Source: Nemertoderma westbladi (Eukaryota; Xenacoelomorpha; Nemertodermatida; Nemertodermatidae). From it: a stretch of 64,000 bases of DNA. Position 1 is the stretch's first letter; every line of letters starts with the position of its first letter. Shown one piece after another: positions 8,991 to 17,566 of the stretch. The position numbers and the translations under genes were made by a program. The DNA is taken from NCBI GenBank assembly GCA_032718475.1, contig JAUCBJ010000566.1, forward strand, positions 1 through 64,000, read 5' to 3'. A model generated the notes under the pieces. It had not been told where the DNA came from and made no database searches. It was given only the letters and a program-made list of their open reading frames with translations.

Positions 8991-10982
8991 TTATGTAATT
9001 TCATCTCTGGCGTAGGTTGAAAGAAAGAATTTGCGGAGCTTGGACTTAAATGATGTGTACATATTTGTTTGCCGTACATCTAATGGTAGGGAATTCCATT
9101 TTTTTGCGAGAGAAACTGATAGGCTGTTGTGGCCGTAATTATTTTTGGAAGTAGGTATTTTTAATTTTAATGTTCGTTTGTTTAGTTTTGGTTCAGAGTC
9201 CGAAATAAATGGTAGTCTTAAATGGATAAAGGGCAGTGACATGTTATAAATATATCTAAAGAAGAACAGCAAACTGAAGTAATCTCTGTAGGCCGACAGT
9301 ATTGGAATTTTAGCTTTTTTACGGAGCTCAGTTCCCGATGCCTCTCTAGTGCCTTTCCCGAAAATTGTACGTAGCGCCATATTTTGGATTTTTTCGAGAT
9401 TATAAAGTGTCTTTTTGTATCCGTGTAAATCATGAAACGAGGTTAGTAATAGACAGCAGTAATGATGATGTGGAAGCACAAAGGATTTATAAATTTTGAT
9501 TTTTGTTGTTGTTGGTAGTTGGCCTTTTATTTTCCTTAGACAGGATAAACTAATAGCCATTTTTTGTATTACTTTGGTGATGTGGTCATTCCAGTTGAGC
9601 TTGTTATTGATTCTGATACCGAAGTATTTTACAGATTTACTTTGACTGATTTCAGTTCCGTCATTTACTTTCAGTTTGATAAAATCTATGTCGTCTATAT
9701 TGGAGTTATTAGGAGAAAGAAGCATGAATTCTGTTTTGTCTGGATTTAGTTTTAGTTTGTTCTGCTGATATATCTGTAAGATGTTTCTTAAGTTGGTATG
9801 TAGGTTATCGCGAGCCGTTAGTGGGTTAGTGGAAGAGGTGTACAAGACGCAGTCATCCGCATAAAATAACAGTTTACAGTCGCTCGATATATGTCTCGGG
9901 AAATTGTTCGTGTATAAACTGAAGAGAAGGGGCCCGAGACAGGTCCCTTGAGGAACCCCTCTCTTCTCAGTAGCCCATGGTGAAAGATATGTATCGATTT
10001 TAGTTTTTTGTTTCCTGTTTGTTAAATAGCTTAGAATTAGTTTAATCGCTGTTGAGTGAAATCCCATATTTGATAATTTTGCTAGTAATAGATCATGATC
10101 AATTGAATTGAACGCCTTACTTAGGTCTAAGAAAGCGGCTGCAATGTATTTCTTGCTATCTAGCTGATTTTTCCACTGTTCAGTTAGAAAAACGACGGCA
10201 TCTTGGGTGGAATAGCCAGCTCTGAATCCGAACTGTCGCGGGAACAGTAATTTATTTTGTTTTAGAAATAGTTGCGTTTGAATTGCGATTAGTTTTTCAA
10301 ATATTTTGGCTAAAGGGTGTACAATGGAAATAGGGCGGTAATCGGTCGCATCGGTTTCATCGCCCTTTTTATAGACCGGGGTTACAACTGCAAGTTTAAA
10401 TCGATCTGGAAATACTGATTGTGTAAAACAGCTGTCAAAAATGTGTGTTAATGGCTTACAAACTTTTGGAGATATCAACTTAATTATTTTTATTGGAGTT
10501 TCCGAAGGGCCGCTTGATTTATTGCTATTTAATTTATTTAGAATATCAGAGACCAACAGTGGAGATACGCTAGTATATGAAAAGTTACCGTTATGTATAA
10601 TTTGATGTGTTGTAATATTATTTCTAGATTTCAGTTCGTCAAATTTACCGAGATCAATGAATATTTCGTTAAAAATTTTTGCCATTGCTGGCTTGTCAGA
10701 AATAAATTGTCCATTATGTTTTATTTCGTTAATCTCACCAGATTTGTATTTCCCAAGAATGGTGTTAATAAGTTTCCAACGGGTCCTTGTGTCAGTTGAA
10801 TTTAAGTACTTTTGTTTTACATACTGATTTTTTAGATATTTATTCATATTATTAAACTTATTACGTGCTAATTTATATTCGTTAAAGTGTTGGTCCGTTT
10901 TAGAGGACCGCCAGTCGACTAATTTTTCGTATTTGGTCCGCCTGAGTGATTCAAGTTCCGTATTTTCCCAAGCTGATTTATT
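8991..10982 (-). CDS. LINE ORF2, reverse transcriptase half
   Basis: Open from the codon after the TGA at 10983-10985 to the stop at 8991. It contains a linker to the endonuclease (NKSAWENTELESLRR near 10975), then the RT: TPVYKKGDETDATDYRPISI (about 10320-10385), FLDLSKAFNSIDHD (about 10090-10130), GVPQGTCLGPLLF (about 9920-9960) and FYADDCVLY (about 9845-9872). All catalytic aspartates are present and there is no internal stop, so this half looks competent. In the live element it would be one protein with the upstream endonuclease. The C-terminus is basic and lacks a recognised zinc motif. Confidence 0.85.
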   Translation of the reverse strand, partial: NKSAWENTELESLRRTKYEKLVDWRSSKTDQHFNEYKLARNKFNNMNKYLKNQYVKQKYLNSTDTRTRWKLINTILGKYKSGEINEIKHNGQFISDKPAMAKIFNEIFIDLGKFDELKSRNNITTHQIIHNGNFSYTSVSPLLVSDILNKLNSNKSSGPSETPIKIIKLISPKVCKPLTHIFDSCFTQSVFPDRFKLAVVTPVYKKGDETDATDYRPISIVHPLAKIFEKLIAIQTQLFLKQNKLLFPRQFGFRAGYSTQDAVVFLTEQWKNQLDSKKYIAAAFLDLSKAFNSIDHDLLLAKLSNMGFHSTAIKLILSYLTNRKQKTKIDTYLSPWATEKRGVPQGTCLGPLLFSLYTNNFPRHISSDCKLLFYADDCVLYTSSTNPLTARDNLHTNLRNILQIYQQNKLKLNPDKTEFMLLSPNNSNIDDIDFIKLKVNDGTEISQSKSVKYFGIRINNKLNWNDHITKVIQKMAISLSCLRKIKGQLPTTTKIKIYKSFVLPHHHYCCLLLTSFHDLHGYKKTLYNLEKIQNMALRTIFGKGTREASGTELRKKAKIPILSAYRDYFSLLFFFRYIYNMSLPFIHLRLPFISDSEPKLNKRTLKLKIPTSKNNYGHNSLSVSLAKKWNSLPLDVRQTNMYTSFKSKLRKFFLSTYARDEIT

Positions 10983-12818
10983 TCAGGATTTACTAGAAAT
11001 ATCTCTCGCTAACTTACGGCGCAATGGGGCGTGTTTGTGTAAGGCATCTTCTATCGATGATTCAAAATATCGCAGTTTATCATTAACGTTATTCATGTGG
11101 TAAATGTGACACCAAGAGATTGCACTAATGGCCGTTAAGAATGCGTTCTCATTGAAATCCGTAAAGTCTCGGTAAGTAACCCATTTAGCGGTATGTTGTT
11201 TACTACCGTGAGATGCGATTGACTTATTTAGGGTCAACACTGTATACTCGTGGTCTGAATAGTCACATGGAAATATTTTACAGTCAAGGATGTCGTTGTC
11301 AACTAAGTCAGTGATTACTAGATCTAGTAAGGTTCCGGACGTTTTCGTATATCGAGTGGGTTCAGTATGGGTGTCTAGTGTGGATTGTAAGTCTTTTGAT
11401 TTTGGTGTGTTTCGGTTTAACATATTGATGTTAAAATCGCCCTGTAAAATAATAGAGCTTGATGGTTCCATTAAAATGGCCGTCTCAATTTCCTGAGTGA
11501 ATTCTTCTATAAATTTAATGTTTGAGCTTGGTGGATTGTAGACTGTACAAATTAAGATTGATCCAATTTGTATCCACATTGTTTCTAATTTGTTTTTAAT
11601 TTCAGGTCGGATCGCAAACGGCCGGGATATCCTTTTTCTGGAACGTAGAGGCGTGGAACGTGGGCCTGGAACGTGGGGCGTACTAACGCCCCCTCCCTTT
11701 CTATTGCGCCTGTCCCGCCGAAATATTTTATATCCCGTGATTGCTATACAACGATTGTGGTGGTATTTTTTTAACCATGTTTCGGTCTCTGAGATTATTG
11801 TATTTTTATAATTTTTTACGAGATCTTTAAGGTCATCAATATGTTTAACTAGGCTTCTAGCGTTAATATGGATGAATTTAGTATTATTGATATTGTTGTT
11901 TATGATATAGTAAGAGAGATCTGCATCGTTGGGTTTGGATGGGCAGAACTTAGATTTGTACTTAAGGTTTGATTTATTGAATAGTTTGGTTGTAGGATTG
12001 TTGTTGTCTTTTCCATGGCCTCTATTTCGAGGACCTGGGTTTGGGTGAATGTTTCCAGACTTTGCCAATAAGGAATTTATTGTTATTGCCAAAATCAAGA
12101 TAACATCGAGAATTGAGCTCCGATAAACATTAAATGAAAATTTGATACAATGAAAAATAAGTAAAATGATATCTTTTTGTTTTTTGATGCTTCTAAACGA
12201 GGGCCCATCCATAATTAAAGGTATATTATTTTGAAGTTGTGATATTAAAGTTATGGAGACCAAGCAATGTACGGCAAGCAGATATATCAAAAGTATTATA
12301 ATAGCATTTCGGTACTCAAGTGGATTAAAAAATTTACGTGAAATATGAGCAGTGTGGCTGGAAGCCCTTGCTCTAGAGGTACGATAAAATAGTGAAACGA
12401 GAAAAAATATCGTTGAAAAGAGAAAAGAAACTGATAATTGAAAATATATTACGTATCGTGTTGAACGCATATTTGTGCCGAGGAAGTGTTGCGGCAGCAA
12501 AATGGAAATTAGCCATAACATTATAATCAAGGACCGTATTGCACGTCTTGCGATAACTGTTGCACAGATAATGTTACTAGACCTTTTTGCTCTGTTGTTT
12601 AAAAAAACGGTATTTGATATTTTATAGACTAATATCAGCAATGACAAACGCGTAGCTATAGCAAGACATGCGATTGGCAACACGGTCGTATACGATTTAT
12701 AGGTCTTAAATGACTTAAATGTATCACAAAATATTAAATATATTGCATTAAAAACTTGATCTGCAATACGTAGACAATCGCAAAGAAATTGTAAAATATT
12801 GTTGTGGAAATTTGACAT
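10983..12818 (-). CDS. LINE ORF2, membrane-span N-terminus, 2A-like motif and APE endonuclease
   Basis: From the ATG at 12818 the protein begins with about 250 residues holding five or six long hydrophobic segments (windows about 12680-12615, 12540-12490, 12450-12390, 12310-12240, 12170-12135, 12115-12065). It then has SGNIHPNPGP, a 2A-like ribosome-skipping motif with the NPGP core at 12030-12041. The APE endonuclease follows: IHINARSL, ETETWL, GGGVS, VYNPPSS, GDFNIN (about 11420-11445), LLDLVITD and SDHE (a variant of the usual SDH motif). The in-frame TGA at 10983 is the only break before the RT. An alternative upstream frame opens at 13021 and carries one further hydrophobic segment, so a frameshift at the true N-terminus is possible. 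2A-like motifs after a hydrophobic N-terminus are known in some APE-type LINEs; activity here is inference. Confidence 0.75.
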   Translation of the reverse strand: MSNFHNNILQFLCDCLRIADQVFNAIYLIFCDTFKSFKTYKSYTTVLPIACLAIATRLSLLILVYKISNTVFLNNRAKRSSNIICATVIARRAIRSLIIMLWLISILLPQHFLGTNMRSTRYVIYFQLSVSFLFSTIFFLVSLFYRTSRARASSHTAHISRKFFNPLEYRNAIIILLIYLLAVHCLVSITLISQLQNNIPLIMDGPSFRSIKKQKDIILLIFHCIKFSFNVYRSSILDVILILAITINSLLAKSGNIHPNPGPRNRGHGKDNNNPTTKLFNKSNLKYKSKFCPSKPNDADLSYYIINNNINNTKFIHINARSLVKHIDDLKDLVKNYKNTIISETETWLKKYHHNRCIAITGYKIFRRDRRNRKGGGVSTPHVPGPRSTPLRSRKRISRPFAIRPEIKNKLETMWIQIGSILICTVYNPPSSNIKFIEEFTQEIETAILMEPSSSIILQGDFNINMLNRNTPKSKDLQSTLDTHTEPTRYTKTSGTLLDLVITDLVDNDILDCKIFPCDYSDHEYTVLTLNKSIASHGSKQHTAKWVTYRDFTDFNENAFLTAISAISWCHIYHMNNVNDKLRYFESSIEDALHKHAPLRRKLARDISSKS

Positions 12819-13494
12819 GGCAAGGCTGTGATTGGATAGCTCAAGTGACGGTACCAAATTAATACGTATGAATGTGAAGTTAGTTCAATACCTCTATTTG
12901 TCCATGTGTTGCCTGTTGTGATCATTCGTGATAGTTTGTAATGCAAAGTAGCAATAATACAAAATACGGTTAGTAAGAAAAGAGACCCTATTACTATCAT
13001 GTTTTTATTTAAAATGTTCATGAAAAAAGAAAAAAAATTGAAATGGTTTTACTTATCAATATTATTCTGAGTTAGGCTCAGATAAATAAAATATTTCATA
13101 TTGTAAAAGTAGGATAAAATTAGACAATGTGTATCATAGTAAAAAGTGTCTTTTTTATTTGGAAGACAGCAAAGAGGCAGTAAAAACTGACTGTTAACAA
13201 TAATATATATAGTCAATGTTGTGATTATCATAAAAGCTTAAATAATTGCATTTATATACCTTTTTATAGGGTTAACTATGTATGAGATATCTTGAATTAT
13301 AGATTATGTTACGATAGGTTTGGCGAATACGTTTGTTGAATTGTGTTAGGCGCATTGCTGATTTACAGCTTGCGTTACCATGCGACCAATTATACCTGCG
13401 AGCTCTACACCGAGATTACCTTCAGAGCTAGCTGAAGGGCTTGCGCTACTAGCTGGAATACTTCTAACAAAGCGTTGCTGTCGACTGTGATTTT
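12819..13494 (-). other. LINE inter-ORF region
   Basis: AT-rich sequence between ORF1 and ORF2. It contains a 95-codon frame (13021-12734) that starts with a hydrophobic segment and overlaps the ORF2 start in another frame. This may be the displaced true ORF2 N-terminus. Nothing else is recognised. Confidence 0.45.
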
Positions 13495-15027
13495 TTAATA
13501 TGGTTGTTGTGCCGATCTCTCAGGCTGAGAATGGTAACCGCTGCTTCTGTATCCGGATGTAGGATATAAAGAGCGAGGTGGAGGATGTCTGTTCTGATAG
13601 CGGGGGTTGGCGGCAATGGGTCGAGATGTTCCGCTGTACCCAAAACCGCTGGTTCCTGATCCTGGGTCTCTAATGATAGGTTCACGTTGTACTACCTCCG
13701 AGAACTTTACAGGGTTGGGAGAGTGTAAGGCTTTTTGGATAGCTTCTGTTAATAACTGCTGACTGTGACGTGAAAGATGTATTCCATCTCGTCCAAAGGC
13801 CTGCTTCAACACAGTTGTATTAACTGTGAACGCCGGCCACATTGGGAGGAAGATTATTTCGAGTTCGCTACACACTTCCCGGATGACGCAATTACATTGC
13901 ATGATTGGACCCAAGCTCGCTGCGTGTGTGACCGGGGGTATTTCACATATATAGGTATTCATCGGGGAGAATACTTCTACACAGGATCCGTTTGCACCAG
14001 ATTATCTTTAAAAGTCGGTAGAGGGACCTTTAGATCATTCGTACCTATTCCTAGGATGCAGGAAGTTAGGGTTTCTTTTTCATACCGATCGATAAGTTGT
14101 GGCGCATCGCTGTAAGATAACCCAGGATACGAATGCACCTGTGTCGATTGATCTATATTCCTTGGATCAATGTGATTAAACAGGGTCGAGCCGATAATTA
14201 GGGAAGATGTGCGGATGTTCCGACGGCGAGGAACAAAACCGATATCGAATTCTGCCGCGCTGACGCTGTCGATATCCACTACATCGTCTGATTGGATGTT
14301 TGCATATGAAATGCTGCTTCCTTGCGGTAGGCCAGTATGCGTATCTGGTAGTAGGCCTTCTGTTGAATCAGTGATCCCGGGGGCTGAGTCAGATGTATTG
14401 TCGGTATCGGTATAGCTGCCGGTAGCCCCAGCTGTGACTGTTGCACTCGGGATGCTCGCGTTGGTTTCCTCGATCTCGTCCGGTGCCAGTACCGGTATGC
14501 ATGAGGTCCCAGTCCTCATAGACTATAGTATATTGTAGTGTGCTCACTTTGTCCTGCAGTTTACTTGTATGAAGCGCGTCTTCACGCCGAATCACATGAA
14601 ATTGTCCGAGCTGTTCTTCTAGTGTTTCGATTCGTGATAGTAAGAGATCTAGTTTAGTTTCTGTACTAAGCAGTGGACCCGGAGTGGGTGTTGTCTGTAT
14701 AGCACCCCGTTCAGTAGGTACTTCATGTTCGATACTGGATGCAGTCCCGTCGACGGAGCTCAGTCCTTCCCATGTAATTGTGTCATCCAAAACCGAGTTA
14801 GGTTGGACCGTTAGGTTCCGTCCCGCACCTGCATCCATTGCCGAGTTGGCAGACCGGAGCTGGCCTGTTACGAGCTGCCGTTCTGGAGGGGTTCCGTACG
14901 GTCCTGAGTTACGCTTTTTACCTGAATATAGCGAAGTTCTATCCTCTTTTTGTAATCGTTTTATCAGATCAAGTTTAGAACCGCAGGTTCGCAAGTTTAC
15001 TTTGGTAATTTCTGCTTTCAATTCCAT
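13495..15027 (-). pseudogene. LINE ORF1: SAP-like, coiled coil, SGNH esterase (two frameshifts)
   Basis: The first usable ATG is at 15027 and begins a SAP-like helix-turn-helix motif (MELKAEITKV ... SKLDLIKRLQ), a DNA/RNA-binding fold. A Ser/Thr/Pro-rich linker follows, then a probable coiled coil (LLLSRIETLEEQLGQF, about 14600-14660). After a frameshift near 14520 the SGNH/GDSL esterase domain appears: IIGSTLFNHI as the serine block (about 14185-14215), GIGTNDL as the GxND block (about 14025-14050), and, after a second frameshift near 13985, GRDGIHLS as the DxxH block (about 13785-13805). The tail is rich in Arg, Tyr and Pro. ORF1 proteins with an esterase domain are known in CR1/L2-type LINEs, where they bind RNA. 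This copy is broken at two points. Confidence 0.75.
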
Positions 15028-15150
15028 AATGGACCAAGATGTATATTCGACACCTAACGGTGGTGGCGCTCGCAAGAAGTCTGCAGCGTTCGGTGAGGAA
15101 GTCACGGCGAATTTACCATACAAGGCCAGTAGTCAGGAAGTCAGCTAGTA

Positions 15151-16001
15151 ACGCAGTAAGCAGTAGGTGTTGCGGTACAGCAGTATATATTCAGTTATTA
15201 CTGTCAGACAATCTGTTTGTAACTATGAGTACCTGTATATATTTGTATATAATATTATATTTAGCCTGATGCAGAACTATAATATGAACAATAAACAATA
15301 AACAAGATGTATCTTGTTTAGCGTACTATGAACAATAAACAAGATGTATCCATCCCCGATTGTATAAACGAGCTGAATCCCGATGTTTGTTTGGAGAATA
15401 TTTTATCAGTTCAATCATAAATCGTGCGGTGAATCTGTGTCGAAAATCAGGATGCTCCTGTGCACGGTCTGTAATCAGTTTCCTTACTGCCTGCTGTATT
15501 ACTGGCGAATTACTAAAACTGGCAAACCCCACCCCCTTTTATAGACAACCGCCTAATGTACAATACATACGGTAATTATTTTCCAAACGTAGCCTAAACA
15601 AGCTACCCCTATTCTCCGCTATGCAGCGTAATATCCCTAAATTTACCCAAATGTATGGAGCTAAGCTAATTTAATTTATACAGAATTGCTATTTATCAAA
15701 TTATTTATTATTCCAGAATTCGTAACCCTAATTTTAGTTATGGTAATAATTACATAGATTTTGACTAATTTTACTGTATTAATTTGTCCTAATTTACGAT
15801 TCAAACAAGATAGCAATTTAGAAACAGAAAACAAGCAAGAAATAGTACGGTAATTATTCCGGCCCAGCAACATTACATTGGCCATACAGCATTAGCTCAA
15901 GTACCGGTAACACAACGTTAGCGTAATTTCTGATAAAACCCCTTAAATTATATATTAGCGTGTTTCTATTAGTTCAATGTCAGAGGAACTTATAATGATT
16001 C
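15151..16001. other. non-coding stretch, AATAAACAAGATGTATC repeated
   Basis: No gene seen. AATAAACAAGATGTATC occurs twice at about 15293-15351, and the first copy is followed by its own partial inverse. The rest is AT-rich and featureless. Part of it may be the LINE 5' UTR. Confidence 0.35.
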
Positions 16002-16458
16002 AATTAATAATTAAATGCTTGAGTTAATACAATTATTTTATTCTTTAATTGTCAAGCTGAAGTAAAAAACCTTACCGGTAGGTATGCCAGTACAGTACGA
16101 TACAAATACTAAAATAAAAAAGCAACTGACCATTAGACGTGGTCAGTTCTACCCTATAAGATATACAGATATATAAGATGTCAGATATACACTTCTACCT
16201 TGTTTCACTTTACCGTCCCGTCTCCCTTGGGAACTTCTATCTATTGTCTATCTATCTATTTCTAGCACTAGCTACTTGAGAAAGCCCCCATTGGGGCGAA
16301 ACCTACTGATCAGCTGACAGCCGTCAGCTGATCACTGATTGCATGCAATGTCTAATGGTCAGTTGCTTTTTTATTTTAGTATTTGTATCGTACTGTACTC
16401 AGGCATACCTACCGGTAAGGTTTTTTACTTCAGCTTGACAATTAAAGAATAAAATAAT
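16002..16458. mobile_element. MITE with about 115-bp inverted ends and 11-bp direct flanks
   Basis: 16031-16140 and 16349-16459 are inverted copies of each other (start AATTATTTTATTCTTTAATT). An 11-bp direct repeat TATAATGATTC sits at 15991-16001 and again at 16459-16469, so it is likely the target duplication, although about 29 bases lie between the left repeat and the left arm. The loop has a perfect 11-bp-stem palindrome at about 16309-16334 (GATCAGCTGAC and its inverse) and a TCTA run. There is no ORF. A target duplication of this size would suit a Mutator- or hAT-like element. Confidence 0.6.
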
Positions 16459-16563
16459 TATAATGATTCGTTCTGACAAAACCGCCGAAAATCCATGATA
16501 TGATAGGGTAATTGGCCTTGAAATAATTGAGGGGGTTTTGAAGTAGGCCTACGGTATAGATAC

Positions 16564-16712
16564 AGAACTAGTCGAATTATGAAATCCGATCAGGAGACCA
16601 ATTTCGTAGGTGCCAACAACGAGATTTCTAAATTTATCACTGACTGGAATAACCATCAACTTGCAGAACACCTCAAAGTGTCAGCATCTACGTGGACATT
16701 TAACGCCGCTGA
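16564..16712 (+). pseudogene. BEL/Pao integrase fragment
   Basis: The frame encodes the integrase core around the second catalytic Asp (KSDQETNFVGANNEI) and on to STWTFNAAD, matching block for block the BEL integrase at about 42190-42330. It stops where the tail of an RTE LINE begins at 16713. The rest of this BEL copy is not found nearby. Confidence 0.75.
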
Positions 16713-16862
16713 TACTACTACTACTACTAGGATCGGCATGCTGCATTGCAGCTGCATTTTTAAGAATGCTGTGCCGGCTTGTCAACAAAATTGCACCGCC
16801 ACAACTCTCTATCACCCATGACATTTGCTAGATCATCCGCATCTTTAAGGCCAGTGTCCTTT
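16713..16862 (-). pseudogene. RTE-like LINE 3' end inserted in BEL integrase
   Basis: About 150 bp of the 3' end of the RTE family (last codons, short UTR, (TAG)n tail at 16713-16730 on the plus strand as ACTACTACT). It joins directly to the interrupted integrase frame. Confidence 0.7.
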
Positions 16863-17566
16863 AATTAATTAATTAATTAATTATTAATTAATTAATTAAA
16901 TTAAATTCTTCTGTTATTTGGTTATGTAATATCACTCATACCCTGAGATCATAGACATTTTCTAGACACAAAACCCAGGAAGGTCTCTATAGCTGAGCAT
17001 TATTGATAACCTGGGATTGTGTTAGACCTATATGCGTTGTCTTACCTCTAAATCAATAAATAATTAATCTATGGCGATATTTCTTGAATGTAATACAAGC
17101 GAAGCCCTTAATATTAATAACATCATGATTGAGTGTTGCCATAAATTGAATACTGGAGCGATAATAATATAAACAAATACAGAATAGTTGCAATACATTT
17201 CCCCTAAAGGGAAACGCAATCACCAGACTTGAGCCCTTACGTAAATAATTAGTCAGACATTTACTTATTGTATTGTGCCGCCACACCCTCACTGTACTGT
17301 ATATTAGTGGAAAATAATAGATGATCAATTACCATTATAGACTGAGCGAAACGTTGAGCAAATCAATACCATTGTGGGGAAGAGGGAATAAAAGTGATTC
17401 ACTCAAGCGGCCTTCAATTGAAGGTACACCTACTAGCGGCATTACCGTTTCAAGTGTTTCAGACTGGGTGTTTTACTCGCATTCTTATGTGCTCTACAAA
17501 ACAATCAGAGAGAGTCAAAATATATAAAATAAGGGTTAAAAACGTATTTTTTGTCAAATGCGCTAA
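16863..17566. other. AT-rich stretch with TTAA repeats
   Basis: A run of TTAA/TAATTAAT units lies at 16860-16905. The rest has no coding or repeat signal that I can support. Confidence 0.4.

Larger units (their letters stand above)
8624..15150 (-). mobile_element. nearly full-length CR1/L2-like LINE
   Basis: The element runs on the minus strand from about 15150 (5') to its (TATC)n-type 3' tail at 8624-8641. It carries ORF1 (13495 to about 15027) and ORF2 in two open stretches (12818-10983 and 10982-8991), then a 350-bp 3' UTR. ORF1 with a SAP-like motif and SGNH esterase, and ORF2 with APE endonuclease plus RT, are the CR1/L2-type arrangement. Breaks are few: two frameshifts in ORF1, one in-frame TGA in ORF2, and a frame uncertainty at the ORF2 start. 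The exact 5' boundary and target duplication were not found. The 3' end cuts the protein fragment at 8343-8623. Confidence 0.8.
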
